Origin: Aphrocallistes beatrix
Lineage: Eukaryota; Porifera; Hexactinellida; Sceptrulophora; Aphrocallistidae
NCBI GenBank assembly: GCA_963281255.1
Contig: OY725505.1
Location: 1,054,001 to 1,118,000 of the forward strand
Length of the DNA stretch: 64,000 nt
Reading direction: 5' to 3'
Part shown: piece after piece, positions 1 to 10,904 of the stretch
How the letters are laid out: each line of letters begins with the position of its first letter
Numbering within the stretch: position 1 is the first letter of the stretch
Notes under the pieces: model-generated
Told to the model about the DNA's origin: nothing
The model's database searches: none
The model's input: only the letters and a program-made list of their open reading frames with translations
Made by a program: the position numbers and the translations under genes

Positions 1-1186
1 TATATTTTGTAAACTGTTTTATTTTTTGATATTTTACTGTTTATAGTCATAATTCATTGTATAAAAGAATTCATTTGGTTTCCATGTGTTCTCTTTGAGT
101 TATTCACATTTGTGTACCTGTAAACGCTTTCTGTATATAACTCAAAATTTTATCCCTTTTGTGAAAATATAAAATTGACCTGACAGCTCTTAATTTCTAC
201 CATTGTGAAAATGCTTTTATGTCGTCTTCTATAATATCGCTCATTATTACAACATTCTACGATTGATATGTGAATTAGGAATTATAAGTCTGTTGTATAT
301 TTGACCGTAGACAGACTAAACACAAACAGTGCAATGCTGTTGTTGCTATGTAATAGGAATGCAATAAATGTCACTAATGAGTTGAAAAGTTAATTTAAGA
401 GGACTAATATTTGCTGAACAATCCGATATTTAGTCCGACCATAGCACTCTGTATATAAAGCCTCAACTATAATAAAACAACCACTTAGAAGTGCCCTTAA
501 ACAACCTCTGAAAATTGCTAAATTTGTCCTAAATATAACCTATTGTGCAATAATATGATGGCTAATCGAAATTTTAACAACGGATATGAATACTTTAGCG
601 TCATATTTATATATGCTGGTAATACATTCCGATGCTCTATTCTGCGTCGTTCATGATTTTAGGCAGATCATGCATTTGTTCAACCATCTTCGACCACATC
701 CCTGGTCCATTTTTGAGATTTGATGGGAGGCTTTATATACAGAGTGCTATGGTCGGACTAAATATCGGATTGTTCAGCAAATATTAGTCCTCTTAAATTA
801 ACTTTTCAACTCATTAGTGACATTTATTGCATTCCTATTATATAGCAACAACAGTATTGCACTGTTTGTGTTTAGTCTGTCTGCGGTCAAATATACAACA
901 GACTTATAATTCCTAATGTACATATCAATCGTAGAATGTTGTAATAATGAGCGATATTATAGAAGAAGACATAAAAGCATTTTCAAAATGGTAGAAATTG
1001 AGAGTTGTCAGGTCAATTTTATATTTTCACAAAAGGGATAAAGTTTTGAGTTATATACAGAAAGCGTTTACAGGTACAATAATGTGAATATCTCAAAGAG
1101 AACACATGGAAACCAAATGAATTCTTTTATACAATGAATTATGACTATAAACAGTAAAATATCAAAAAATAAAACAGTTTCCAAAA
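1..1186. repeat. about 1.19-kb palindrome with fold-back element at centre
   Basis: Bases 1-440 are repeated in inverted orientation at about 753-1186 with few differences, for example ccgatatttagtccgac on the left and gtcggactaaatatcgg on the right. The centre (about 441-752) is a shortened family-C element whose own ends CATAGCACTCTG and CAGAGTGCTATG face inward at the arm junctions. The left arm runs to the window edge, so it may extend further. Apart from the family-C centre, the arm sequence is not seen elsewhere in the window. Confidence 0.85.
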
Positions 1187-1970
1187 TATTCATTTTTGCT
1201 ACGTCATAGTTCCGGTTTGCTTCCGGAGTTGGTTTCAGTTCCAGTTTTCACAAATAAAGGAACTCAAAACTTAATTTACTCATGTTTTTGGTATTTTCCA
1301 TGTGTAAAAACATTAGTATAGCAATTCATGAAAGAGTTTGATGAATATTTTTCGAGTTATTCGAGTTTAATATGGGATGGTGATTTTACCATTGTGGAAA
1401 TCCTTGGTCAAACAGCAAAAATTGAAAATTTTGTGACGTCATAAGTCAAAAACCACATGACCGATTGATCTGAAATTTTCACAAAAGTGAAGACATATCA
1501 GTGGCTTGTCGCACAGCAAATATCAGACAAATCGGTTGATGGTGGTGAAATGGTTGGTTGATTTGACATGGAATTCCCCATTTATGATTCTTTGAATGGA
1601 ATCGGTCAATCTAGAAAGTACTCTTCCGAAAGGCAGTCGGATCTCTAAAGGGACATATTATTGACCGCTAGGAATTGGACAAGAGTGAGGTAGTTACATA
1701 CTTCGAAATATAGAATGTTTTCCGTAGAATTCTGTGAAGATGAAGTGATAATGTAAAGCCATTTGGATGGAAAAATATGCGCTTGAATAAATGGAAGGAA
1801 CGCAATATGTAGCTATATTCATTAAATTCTAAACTTGTCAATAAAACTAATAAATTAAATTATTAATCCCATTTTATGCGCTAAGTACTTGTAGCACATG
1901 CACTAGGTGCTTTTAAATATATGAATTTTATCCGGTATTCGGATATATGTGAATGGCGAATACAAAAAAT
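1187..1970. other. intergenic, no gene recognised
   Basis: AT-rich sequence with no ORF or repeat that I recognise. It contains scattered TGACGTCA-like sites (tgacgtcataagtc near 1433). It may include the decayed 5' part of the transposase relic that follows. Confidence 0.3.
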
Positions 1971-2332
1971 AGTCCAGACCTAAGCCCACTTGATTGCTAC
2001 CTCTGGGGTTATTAGAAGCACTATCTAGTTCAAAACAAACCTAGGACCATAGTGGAACTCAAAGAAACCATCAGGGAGAAGATGAGAGCCATCCCAAGAG
2101 ACGTTTGTGATCACGTGATGACTTTGTTGTCAGACTCTAAAAATATTCGAGTTGGGATGGTGCCCATTTGGAGCACATGCTCTAGCCCCTAGACCATAAC
2201 TGCGAGGATCATGATATTTTAACAATTTATTAATTGCTAATGATCTGCATTATCTGAAATTTTCATTTAATTTGGCTGGAAGATGACCATTTGATGATTA
2301 AGTTTGGTCTAATTTTTAGGGTCACCCGGTAG
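1971..2332 (+). pseudogene. Tc1/mariner-like transposase 3' end with terminal repeat
   Basis: A 74-codon open segment with one internal stop (1971-2192) encodes SPDLSPLDCYLWGY followed by a KPRTIVELKETIREKM helix. The P-D-x-x-P-x-D-x-x-L-W-G-Y block is the C-terminal catalytic signature of Tc1/mariner-superfamily DDE/D transposases of the LWGYLK type. Downstream, gggtcacccggtag followed by TA (2319-2334) looks like the outer terminal inverted repeat. The 5' part of the element is absent or unrecognisable, and the stop at the WGY* position shows it is dead. Confidence 0.7.
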
Positions 2333-2360
2333 TACTACTAATATATTCAAAATATTATTG

Positions 2361-2577
2361 CATACTTGCCAACTGTCCCGTTTTTGGCGGGACGTCCCGC
2401 TTTTTTCACTTTTCCATTGAGCTAATTTTCTCGAGTGTCCCGCTTTTACATGAAATTTCCCCACTATGTCCCGCTTTTTTTTTACTCATGCATAACACTT
2501 TTCTATTGCGTCCCGCCATGTCCCGCGAAATTCAACGCTGCATCCCGTTTTTATAATGGCTCAGGTTGGCATGTATG
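2361..2577. repeat. small hAT-like MITE with tandem TGTCCCGC units
   Basis: A 217-bp element with inverted ends CATACTTGCCAAC and GTTGGCATGTATG, flanked by ttattg on both sides (at least 6 bp of target duplication). The interior repeats gtcccgc seven or so times, spaced by T-rich tracts. Open frames across it are by-products of this simple structure. Confidence 0.6.
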
Positions 2578-2639
2578 TTATTGTACAATAGCAATTTCTT
2601 TTCTGGGCCCTCACAAATTTCAACCCGACCCTAGTTAGG

Positions 2640-2997
2640 GAAATACTGTGTTTTTCGTAATTTAGTGCCACTTATGTCCCGAGTAGCGGAAAAATAATTT
2701 CAAGATTTTGATGAAAATTATTCGCGGAAATTATTTACCCAATTTCAATCACAAGTTTGCTATTCTACGAGAGCCCTAAATCGTATGTATAAAATCGAGT
2801 ATCGATCAAAATAATTAATTTATACATAATTATGATTACACATACCTCTATACCCGATCGAAAAGGGAACCTCTAAGGAATTCGTTTAATCAGTTTGATG
2901 AATTGAGGGGACATTGTTCTCATCCTTTGAGATATTTAGTCAGTCCTGCAACATAATTTAGTAAAGCAGTATTTTGATATTCTACATTTAGCATTTT
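2640..2997 (+). promoter_or_regulatory. upstream region of alpha-spectrin start codon
   Basis: AT-rich sequence between a small MITE and the start codon. It contains a TATA-like stretch (tatgtataaaatcg near 2783) and a possible splice acceptor AG at 2990-2991, six bases before the ATG. Whether this is promoter, 5'UTR or the end of a 5'UTR intron cannot be settled from sequence alone. Confidence 0.25.
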
Positions 2998-3588
2998 ATG
3001 GATCCTCTACATTCTCCCATGGGGGAGAGTGCAATTGCTGGCATAGTACATCGGAGGCGTCAAGTTGTTGACAAATTCTATGATTTCAAATCTTCTATTC
3101 AATCTAAGAAGTTATTACTGGAGTCAACCAAACAGTATATGAATTACAAACGAATTGTGGACGAATTACTTGCTTGGATGAGTGACAAGCTTATTTTAGT
3201 GAAGGAAACGTATAACCCCGATATCGGAGATAATTCTGTGAAAATACAGAAATTACAAGTAATGGAAGCAGAAATTACCGCACATAAGGAGGTAATACTT
3301 AAAATTTCAAAGATTTGTAATGAGATGAAATCTGAAGGGCATTATAATTCAGATCAAGCAGTGGCCCTACTCGATAAAGTACATGCCAATTATGCTCAAC
3401 TTTTGGATGAATGTAAACAATGTCGTGGTTTGGTATCTTCACATCTCGAGAATGAAGAAATTTTGCGAAACATTGATGATATAAATACCATTATTCAAAC
3501 TAAATTTGAAGAAGCTCAAAGTCCATTTTTTGCGTCTAATATTGATGAAGTGAAGTTATTATCAAACAATTTCAAAGGATTTCTTCAG
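2998..3588 (+). CDS. alpha-Spec: alpha-spectrin exon 1 (start codon, tetramerisation helix, repeats 1-2)
   Basis: First coding exon of alpha-spectrin, the submembrane cytoskeletal protein that pairs with beta-spectrin and cross-links actin. It encodes residues 1-197. The protein opens MDP, as vertebrate non-erythroid alpha-spectrin does. Residues about 10-45 match the lone N-terminal helix that binds the beta-spectrin C-terminus; the motif RRRQVV keeps the arginine-rich core of that tetramer site. Repeat 1 follows with ELLAWMSDKL, the helix-A tryptophan pattern, and EGHYNS at the usual helix-B/C turn. Repeat 2 has lost its tryptophan (DDINTIIQTK). The exon ends ...FKGFLQ with donor gttgtc at 3589, phase 0. 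An AG at 2990-2991 just before the ATG could be the acceptor of a 5'UTR intron. The match in order with all later exons makes the call strong; the divergence is unusual for a spectrin. Confidence 0.93.
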
Positions 3589-3599
3589 GTTGTCTTTTA

Positions 3600-4390
3600 G
3601 TATATTATATTATTGTATATTTTGGTCAAATCAAATTTTTTTCTAGTGAATTTGTGCCCTTTCTCCTTAATTTGACAGATATAGATTTTGAGCAATTCTA
3701 TAGTTGGTTTTATGAAAAATAGGGATCTTAAGCTTTTCTTCCTCAATAATGCTGAGTAATTTGATAGTTTTGACCAGTTATATACATGATACAAGATGAC
3801 TATTTACTTCCTACACCCATACTTAGGATAATTGTTTGAATTAATTATAAATTGAAAGGAGGAACTTTTCCAATATGGTACCATCATATGGAAGTTAAAT
3901 TATGCCAATAGTACTGAATTTAAGAAGACAAAATAGCTCTATTTTGGTCAAAAACCCTATTATTTCAAGAGAACTACGAATTTTTATAACTTTTTTGTCC
4001 AAAATATAACTTAATTTTCAGATTTTGAATTTGGGAAACCGTCAGTGCTAAATAAAACGTCAGTGCTTAATAATAATATTCCGAAGACTGGCGACTATTT
4101 TAATTCGAATATTTTCAGGATTTAAGATATTTATGTTTTAAGTTAATTTTCTCAGGTCTTTGCATTCATTTGACTGCACTACAGGCACCACCTTGAATAC
4201 TCAACTGTCTCAGGTTTATCTAGATACATCCAATTAAGAAAATTTAAGTGGTTGGCTGTCTTTGCTATTATAGACTTACGGTATTTAATGTTTGGGGGAA
4301 GAAATTTTTAAATTAAGGTATTTTTATATTTGCGTTATTTACAAAAAATTGTTACATTTTGCCACCAGCTACCTATTATGTATATATGTA
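3600..4390. other. intron 1, proximal part, nothing recognised
   Basis: AT-rich intron sequence after the exon 1 donor. No ORF with family similarity and no clear repeat boundary was seen. A direct duplication of cgtcagtgct occurs near 4040-4065. Confidence 0.4.
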
Positions 4391-4818
4391 CAGTGGAAAT
4401 GTATATTACGGCCACCCAAGGGACTGGACAAAATTGGCCGTTATACACAGGTGACCGTTATATACAGGTGATTGTCTTAACTCTATCTAGAATGAAACAT
4501 AGTTACTACATGTATTTCCATTAATTGAAGTAATTACATGAAACTTGTTTATCGTTGGTAACGTGTAATAAACACATAAAATGGTGAAAAAGGTGATGGC
4601 CGTTATAGACAGGTAGAGGCCATTATAGACAGGTGATGGTCGTTATACACAGTTTTAGGGTCAGTAAGGGACTACAAACGGGTGGCCGCTGGCCGCGTTG
4701 AGCAGGTGACCGCTATACACAGGTTCAATATTATGGCATTTCGGACGGGACTGTTCATTGGTGCCCGCTATAGACAGGTGACCATTATATAGAGTGGCCG
4801 TTATAGCAGGTTCGACTG
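4391..4818. repeat. TA-target MITE with GGCCGTTATA(C/G)ACAGG units
   Basis: The left end (cagtggaaatgtat...acggccaccc) and right end (agtggccgttatagcaggttcgactg) are imperfect inverted repeats. The interior carries many degenerate copies of ggccgttatagacaggtg in both orientations. Architecture and the CAGTCGAAC end resemble pogo/Tigger-type MITEs. The right target TA is not intact. Confidence 0.5.
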
Positions 4819-5191
4819 GACTTAATATTAGCTACTTTCACTACAATATATTATATAGTTTGGATAAAAATAAATGAGAAGTACCAATGAAGTTCTACGT
4901 TTTCGATTAGGAATAATATATGTGATGTAGTTGAATGATATAGGAATCTGGGGCAGGGGTTCTTAACCTATCTCTGCACATTTACCCCTCGGGCTTCAGG
5001 TTGACCAAAAAAAGCGGGGGGGGGGGGGGGGGGGGCGTTGCACTAGTGCATTCAATATGTCAAATACATAAATTAAAATGAATAGTATATCAATTTTATA
5101 CTGAATCCTTTCATGTATGTATTTCGTAATTGATCAATTAAAGAATCAATAATTTCATGTTATTTCTTAAGTGAACAATTAACTCAACTTT

Positions 5192-5270
5192 GGCTAGGAA
5201 TGTTGAATTGAAAGTGAATTGAAATTGAAAATGAAAGTGGGTTTTTTTCTATTTATACCTTTGACCCCAA
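5192..5270. repeat. GA-rich repeat, copy 1
   Basis: Starts ggctaggaatgttgaa and continues as degenerate (GAAAGT/GAAAAT)n, then ttctatttatacctttga. A second copy lies about 1 kb downstream at 6186-6290. The pair flanks the transposase relic inside the old hAT element. Confidence 0.5.
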
Positions 5271-5658
5271 GTAATCTTAGGGATATTATTAAAGGGTCGA
5301 TGGTGCTAATAATATACACTGAATGTGTTTCCAAACCAAATACAAAGTCAAGATTCTAGTAATTCAATAAATTATATGACTAATAATTTGCTAATACGTA
5401 TTCTGACCCCAAATTATTCTTAAAAATAATAAATTTCTTATTCTGAGCGTCCGCTAAAAAAACTCAGCTTGCCCAGCCGCTATAAAATCTTTTGCCCAGC
5501 ACAAATATCACTCACTTCCCCGGACTGCGATCCAGATTCTCAGTCCGCTGAAGGCCTAAATGAATTTCTTGCCCTCTCTCAGCCGGAATCTGCAGAACCT
5601 CAGCATATTACACTCCAACCTCCGATCCAAGTCGGACAAGACTTTAATCCATATCTAG

Positions 5659-6161
5659 TTGCCAAGCAAACACACTGGCTTGGCAATCAGAAGTTCAATA
5701 AGGCTTGCCGAAATTCCATGGCTACGTTGCGATGAAAGTTTGGATTTGTGCGAGTGTTCTGTTTGTGTCTGGGGTTTGAATGCTGACATGTTACCAGCGA
5801 ATGAGAATAAAGACATGCTTGCAGGGAACAGTTTTGTCACTGGATGGAATAATTGGCGCGGCGGTAGGTCGAAGCTTCTGATACATACAGGAACTGATGC
5901 TTGCTCGCTCAATTAACCTTAATGTACATCATTACTTGGAAAGTGTCAAGGCTGCTCACGAGAACCAACTAAATGATTAAGGCCCAGGTCAGCAGCAGGA
6001 AGAAACAGGAGATGCAGAAGAATAGGGTTGGGCTAGATGCTGTTATTTCTAGCATACAACTCTTGACTAAACAAGGAATGCCGCTACGAGGCCACGGTGA
6101 AGAAAAAGATACAGCAAACATCTGGCAAAAAGGTAAACTTATTTTTTCAATGAGGATGTAA
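5659..6161 (+). pseudogene. hAT transposase N-terminal relic (zinc finger and DUF4371 start)
   Basis: Two open segments interrupted by stops and frame changes. The first (5659-5916) ends with CSVCVWGLNADMLP, then NSFVTGWNNWRGGRSKLLIHTGTD. This matches the TTF-type finger of ZMYM1-like hAT transposases (C-x2-C, then FVxGFxNW, then a final H). The second (5973-6161) contains LLTKQGMPLRGHGEEKD, the well-conserved start of the DUF4371 domain (LAxQGLPLRGH). The catalytic and dimerisation parts are missing here. It sits inside the 4954-7240 element in the same orientation. Confidence 0.65.
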
Positions 6162-6185
6162 AATCCTACTTTAACCCGCGGCTGG

Positions 6186-6297
6186 CTAGGAATGTTGAAA
6201 GTGAAAATGAAAGTACATTGAAAGTGAACTGAAAGTGAAAATGAAAGTGGGGTTTTCTCTATTTATACTTTTGAGACCTAGCCAGGGGAGGGTTAAT
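6186..6297. repeat. GA-rich repeat, copy 2
   Basis: Begins ggctaggaatgttgaa, then repeated gaaagtgaaaatgaaagt, then ctatttatacttttgagacctagcc. The last bases are inverted relative to the first, so this may be a tiny terminal-inverted-repeat element. Frames of 60-90 codons over it on both strands are repeat shadows. Confidence 0.5.
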
Positions 6298-7278
6298 GGC
6301 TCTGGGTACAAGTTTATGTCTGTACCAATACAGAATGAATATCTCAAGATGCTAGGTCTTAATTGGAAATTTTGTTTTGAAGTTAGAGATGATACAATGG
6401 AATCGCAGCACAATGTCAGAAGACAGATTGAATGCTTGCGCATTATGCAATGTACATAATGAAACATTGGACCAATTGGATATTGGCAAAATCACTGACG
6501 AATGGATTAATAGGAGTGAGGTCAGGATGAATCGATTTGTGCTAAGTAAGGATAGTTTGAGGAATTATTAAAATAATATTAATGACGTTAATTTGCTTAT
6601 AATAATATTAATTGGCTTATATTACACGTATGCATTTCAAATAAATAATATATCAATCACGCACTGCATATTTATTTACAGCACATTGAGTAAACTAGGA
6701 TCAAAATACCTTAAAAGTGAGCATCATTTTTGAAAAGAAACTAGGAGGGAGAGCCCCTCCACCCCTCCCGGAACCTGACGCTCCTACCATTGACCTGGTG
6801 AGAAAAGTCCAATTACCACAGACAATTTGCGGGATGAAAAAAAAATTAATGAATGGGACGGTTTCATCGAAATTATTTCCAACACTTTTAAAAGGGTGAT
6901 GTTTGGTCATTTGTGTTGATTTTGAAATTTTCAAATTAACCAAAAATGCATTTAGATCTATCTATCTACGCCGGAATCGTCATACTTTATCTTCTTCAAT
7001 ATACTAATAACAATCTACAAATGTAAGGAAAAGAAATTTGTATCAAAATTGCGTGGGCTCACTATAAATTAATAGGTGGATTTCTAATCAGGAACCTGAT
7101 TGCTATTTTAGATCATATCAGTTATATCCAATTGGAAAATTATATTTTATATGTATAGTAAAATTTCTTCTTGTAGTATTTTAAGTGAGAGATTCTATTT
7201 ACCCCTTTGGGGTAAATTTACCTCAGTTTAAGAACCCCTGTTATAGGGCTTCTGTATTGTATTGGCTTCTATTTACAG

Positions 7279-7748
7279 CAGTGTTTCTCAAACTAGGGGT
7301 CGCGGAACAATTTCTAGGGGGTCGCGAGATACAATTCATCTTTGAAAGTACACCTCGATGTTTACTCAAATTTATTATCAAGTTCTGATTCAAGTTTATT
7401 CTTCACTCCTTTTAGTTAAAAGTGTAAAAGATAAACTAGTTTATCTCATTTCAATAGATACGCCTTGAGTTTATTCTTTTCACCTACGTTGTAATTACCC
7501 GACTTCTTGATCAATATGTACATCTTTAATACCTTCAGTATCATGTTTATATTTTAATTACATTCAATCTAAAATTCTAAATTGTCAAAGTAATTAACCA
7601 ATCTCATTAATAAATTATATTAAACATAGTATAAGTAATAATTATTTGACTCTATTTGATTAAATAAATGTGCAGTGAAAAATTAGGGTCGTTAATTCAT
7701 TTGACAATTGTTAGGGGGGTCGCCAGGGAAAAAGTTTGAGAACCACTG
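7279..7748. repeat. hAT MITE, 470 bp
   Basis: Ends CAGTGTTTCTCAAACT and AGTTTGAGAACCACTG-type inverted repeats (right end reads gtttgagaaccactg), each followed by the ggggtcgc motif. The target duplication atttacag is perfect on both sides (7271-7278 and 7749-7756), the 8 bp expected for hAT. No transposase inside. Confidence 0.9.
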
Positions 7749-8535
7749 ATTTACAGCATATTGCGAATGTTATCTTAAATACGATAGGTACAGTTTAGTA
7801 AAATGTTGGTAGTCTCATACTTTTCTTTAGACTCAAACAGGATCACTTCCTGGCCAGTTATTTGTGTCAGTTTGGTTGATGAAGGAGTCCGGTTCGGAAC
7901 ACTGAAGTATTCTGCTAACTGACCTTCTGCTGTATATACGTAGTAGATATCCATTTTAATGGTTGCCCCTGGGATGTACCCCACATTGATCATAGTTTGC
8001 ACGTGAACCCCTCCCCTCCCTCCGAATTTTATTCTTGTGTAAATTTGCAGCACGCACCAGGTTGTTAACCCCTTTTTTACATCGGGCAACTCCACTGCCG
8101 GGGCAATACCCCACCTAGCAATTACATTCTTGAAAAATGTGCATTTATTCTGTCGAAATTTGAGGAATCTGGGTATACTTTGAGATAAATACTGGAAGTT
8201 CCAGGGGCTTTGCCTCTGAATCCCACTTGGAGAATACAGCGCCCTAAAAATCCCCCACCCCCTAGAGCGTAAAATACCGGCAACGCACCTGTTTATGAAC
8301 CCTCTTTTTACTTCAGGGTGCCACTGGCAGCAGCATTTATAAATATCTAGTTACAAACATATTGATCATTAATTCGATTATTGTTGTGTCATGATGACAT
8401 AATAACTTAATGATAACTCATCATTATTAATTTAGTTAGTAAAATAATATGGGGAATGTTATTATACACTTGTCAATGAAAGTCTAAGCTCTAGCAGAGT
8501 TGTAGTACTCAAAAGAACAAAAACTTATAGTTATA

Positions 8536-8676
8536 AAAATCCCCATCAGACGGGATGGGAGTGTGTCTCCACATCCCTTGATGTGGAGACACACTCCGTA
8601 TCATACATAATTAAGCTACCATCTCTGGAAATGTGGTAGTACACTCCCATCCTATCTGTTGGGGGGGATTTTTAGA
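8536..8676. repeat. fold-back repeat with perfect 18-bp hairpin
   Basis: Outer arms aaaaatccccatc and gggggggattttt are inverted, with ggatgggagtgt and acactcccatcc next inside. Nested within is a perfect hairpin at 8558-8597: an 18-bp stem starting ggagtgtgtctcc with a 4-base loop. Could be a small non-autonomous DNA transposon. Confidence 0.65.
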
Positions 8677-8763
8677 AAGTGTGCTGTACAATTCAATAAA
8701 AGTAAGTGTATTTATGCTTGTAAGGTATGCATATGTGCTGAAGTTAATTTAATGAGCATTTAA

Positions 8764-9600
8764 TTAAGTGACTGTGTCGTGTGCGATACGGAAAAGATGA
8801 GTTTTCAGGAGTTTTTTTGAAGAAGTGAAGGGGCATTCCAAATGTTCGGAGGGAGAAGATTCCACTCAACAGGCGCAGTTAAAGTGAATGCACGATCACC
8901 CAGAGTTTTGGAAGATTTGATAGTTGGATGTTCAAGGAGGATGGCGTTGGATGATCGTAGAGTACGATTGGATGACTTAACTTGTATGAGCTGGATTATA
9001 TAGTCCGGAGCAAGAGAATGGATGGCTTTGTATGTTATGAGGAGAATTTTGAAGAGGATGCGATGTTTAACAGGCAGCCAGTGGAGGTAATAAGAAGAGG
9101 AGATGACGAGAAGGTACGGGAGACATTGTAGATAAGCCTGGCTGTATTGTTCTGGATTCGCTTGAGTCGAACTAAGAGGGATGAGGGGCAAACATACGAG
9201 AGGCTGTTACAGTAATCAAGACGAGATGTGATAAGAGGAGCATTATCGAGAGTTTCACAGTCTTCCCTAGAGAGATACTTTCTAATACGCCGGATGTTAT
9301 ATATGTAGTAGAAGCAGGAGGAGGCAACTTTGCTGACCTGAGTAGACATTGAGAGGGTATTGTCGCGCCAAGTTTCAAGATTCCGTACTTCTTTGGAAGA
9401 AGAGATTCTCGACTCACCAACAGAGATGCTATCAGTTTGAACCTTAGATAGTTGTTGACGAGTCCCTATTATAAGGAACTCAGTCTTGGTGTCATTGATA
9501 AGCAACTTGTCGGTGAGGGGCCAGGAACGGATCGCGGAGATGCAAGATTGGATGGCTGAGAAAGCAGAATCTTCAGAAGAGATGGAATCGGGTTCTTCTA
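8764..9600 (-). pseudogene. CR1/L2-like non-LTR retrotransposon, ORF2 3' end
   Basis: Minus-strand remnant of the region after the reverse-transcriptase core of a CR1/L2-group element. Motifs in order: SWPLTDKLLINDTKTEFLII (from about 9540), LSMSTQVSK, YYIYNIRRIRKYLS, TSRLDYCNSL, RIQNNTARLI, then after a frameshift near 9,090-9,100 YYLHWLPVKHRI, KAIHSLAPDYI, TLGDRAFTLTAPVEWNLLP. A further frame change near 8,815 leads to KKLLKTHLFRIAH and a stop at 8764-8766. The RT core and endonuclease are absent, the usual 5' truncation. Clade assignment within CR1/L2 is by pattern memory and is moderate. Confidence 0.8.
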
Positions 9601-10228
9601 GTAATTGGTTTGTTTAATGATAATTTCAAATACTTGTATTTTATTATAAAAAATATATTGTTTACACATCACTGACTTTTTGGTTATTTTTCAAAACTTT
9701 ATCCTTTTGTGAAACACTTGAAATCTTCATTACCAAACTGTTCTTAATTAACAATTTATATGTATGTATAGATAGAGCCCACTAATTGAATGCAGTCTAC
9801 TGATTTCTAAAATTTTAAAAGTAAATACGGGAGTGACTTATATCCTAAAATTGTATTAAATTGTGCCATTTTAGAACAAATTGACTCAAATTGGATACAA
9901 TATACTAAATATCTTGGGAAGGCCATGATGAATCTTTATTAAATACATGAAGAAACCAGTAGAAAATAAAACTGTTGAGAATTGAGGAACCTGAAAGATG
10001 CTTATTATTCGTATGTTCTCCCCTAGTTCAGGCTTCAGAATAGCTCGGAATATGATAAAAGGTCGTTTTGGGGGAGGTTATATAAAGGCCTATAAATTCC
10101 TTAATTCAAATCGAAATATTCTGCGAATAAAACCGCGATAGTCAAATGTCCGTGAATGGCGAGGGCTCCCTGTACTTGTACTGTGATGTACTTTTCTTGA
10201 TGTACGGTTTATTTTTATTATTTTATAG
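9601..10228. other. intron 1 distal part with solitary Tigger-type end
   Basis: Mostly unrecognised AT-rich intron. At about 10110-10180, ttctgcgaataaaaccgcgatagtc...gaatggcgagggctccctgta matches the inverted left end of the MITE at 42859-43341, so this is a lone end of that pogo/Tigger-like family. Confidence 0.5.
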
Positions 10229-10408
10229 GCTTTAATCCCTGAACGATCAAGGTGGGAAGCCATTGTTAAGGAAACTCAATCTTTACGGACAACTTCTCAA
10301 TCAGATTTTCAAGATATTTTGTCCAAGTTTGACTCAGCAGAGGCTTCTTGGACGCAACTTGACTCCGCAATATCTGATCGCAAAATCTTACTGGATGCTG
10401 CTCAAGAG
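10229..10408 (+). CDS. alpha-Spec: alpha-spectrin exon 2 (repeat 2 end)
   Basis: Encodes 60 residues (about 198-257), starting ALIPERSRW and ending LLDAAQE. Acceptor ttttatag precedes 10229 and donor gtaaat follows 10408; both junctions are phase 0. The segment covers helices B and C of repeat 2, with EASWTQLDSA at the position where spectrins have the helix-C W..L motif, and leads into helix A of repeat 3. It has no internal Met start, so it is visible only by splice-site and family logic. The length fits the gap between exon 1 and exon 3 in alpha-spectrin. Confidence 0.85.
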
Positions 10409-10502
10409 GTAAATTAACATCTTTAGAAATCATCTAGAGTTTTTGTATTCTTCATATATTATTTGTATTGTATGGATCCCTACTTTTGAAATTAAGCTGA
10501 CC

Positions 10503-10896
10503 ATAGGCGCAAACTTTTGACTTGTTATCAAAAGTGCCAGTGGTGCACCTCAATACAGCTATTTTTATAGGACCAATACCTTTAAAATTCTCAGTTCGTT
10601 ACTACACTTTCTAAACTATATGTCATATTGTATATACATAGTACGTATGTAGTAGTTGATAGTGCAACTTCAAAAAGGTAATTTTAACCTTTGTTCCTGC
10701 CATCTAGTAGTGAATTAAATATATTAGTTACAATATCGATCTAGTAATGAATCTGTCGGTTTCATCAACACTATTAATCCATGTTATACACACAATATAG
10801 ACAAACTACCTGCACCACCTTGCACCACTGACACTTTTATTTCAGAGTGTCAGTAGTGCACTTGCACCACCTGCACCACCGTAATTTGCGCCTATG
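10503..10896. repeat. hAT MITE, 394 bp
   Basis: Ends cataggcgcaaa and tttgcgcctatg are perfect inverted repeats. The 8-bp target duplication aagctgac is perfect (10495-10502 and 10897-10904). Sub-terminal caccactgacactttt blocks repeat in both orientations. No coding capacity. Confidence 0.9.
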
Positions 10897-10904
10897 AAGC
10901 TGAC

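Larger units (their letters stand above)
4954..7240 (+). mobile_element. old hAT element (ZMYM/DUF4371-like), decayed
   Basis: Ends CAGGGGTTCTTAACC (4954) and GTTTAAGAACCCCTG (ending 7240) are inverted, and similarity continues inward (atttacccc on both sides). Flanking 8-mers agree only in part, as in an old insertion. Inside, about 5,740-6,160 encodes hAT transposase relics on the + strand. A run of 20 G lies at 5016-5035. Two GA-rich stretches that begin ggctaggaatgttgaa (5192 and 6186) sit inside as secondary repeats. Confidence 0.6.

Noticed and set aside
2435-2638. 67-codon frame rich in Cys, Phe and Pro, like a small secreted peptide
   Set aside because: It translates tandem gtcccgc/ttttt units of a MITE.
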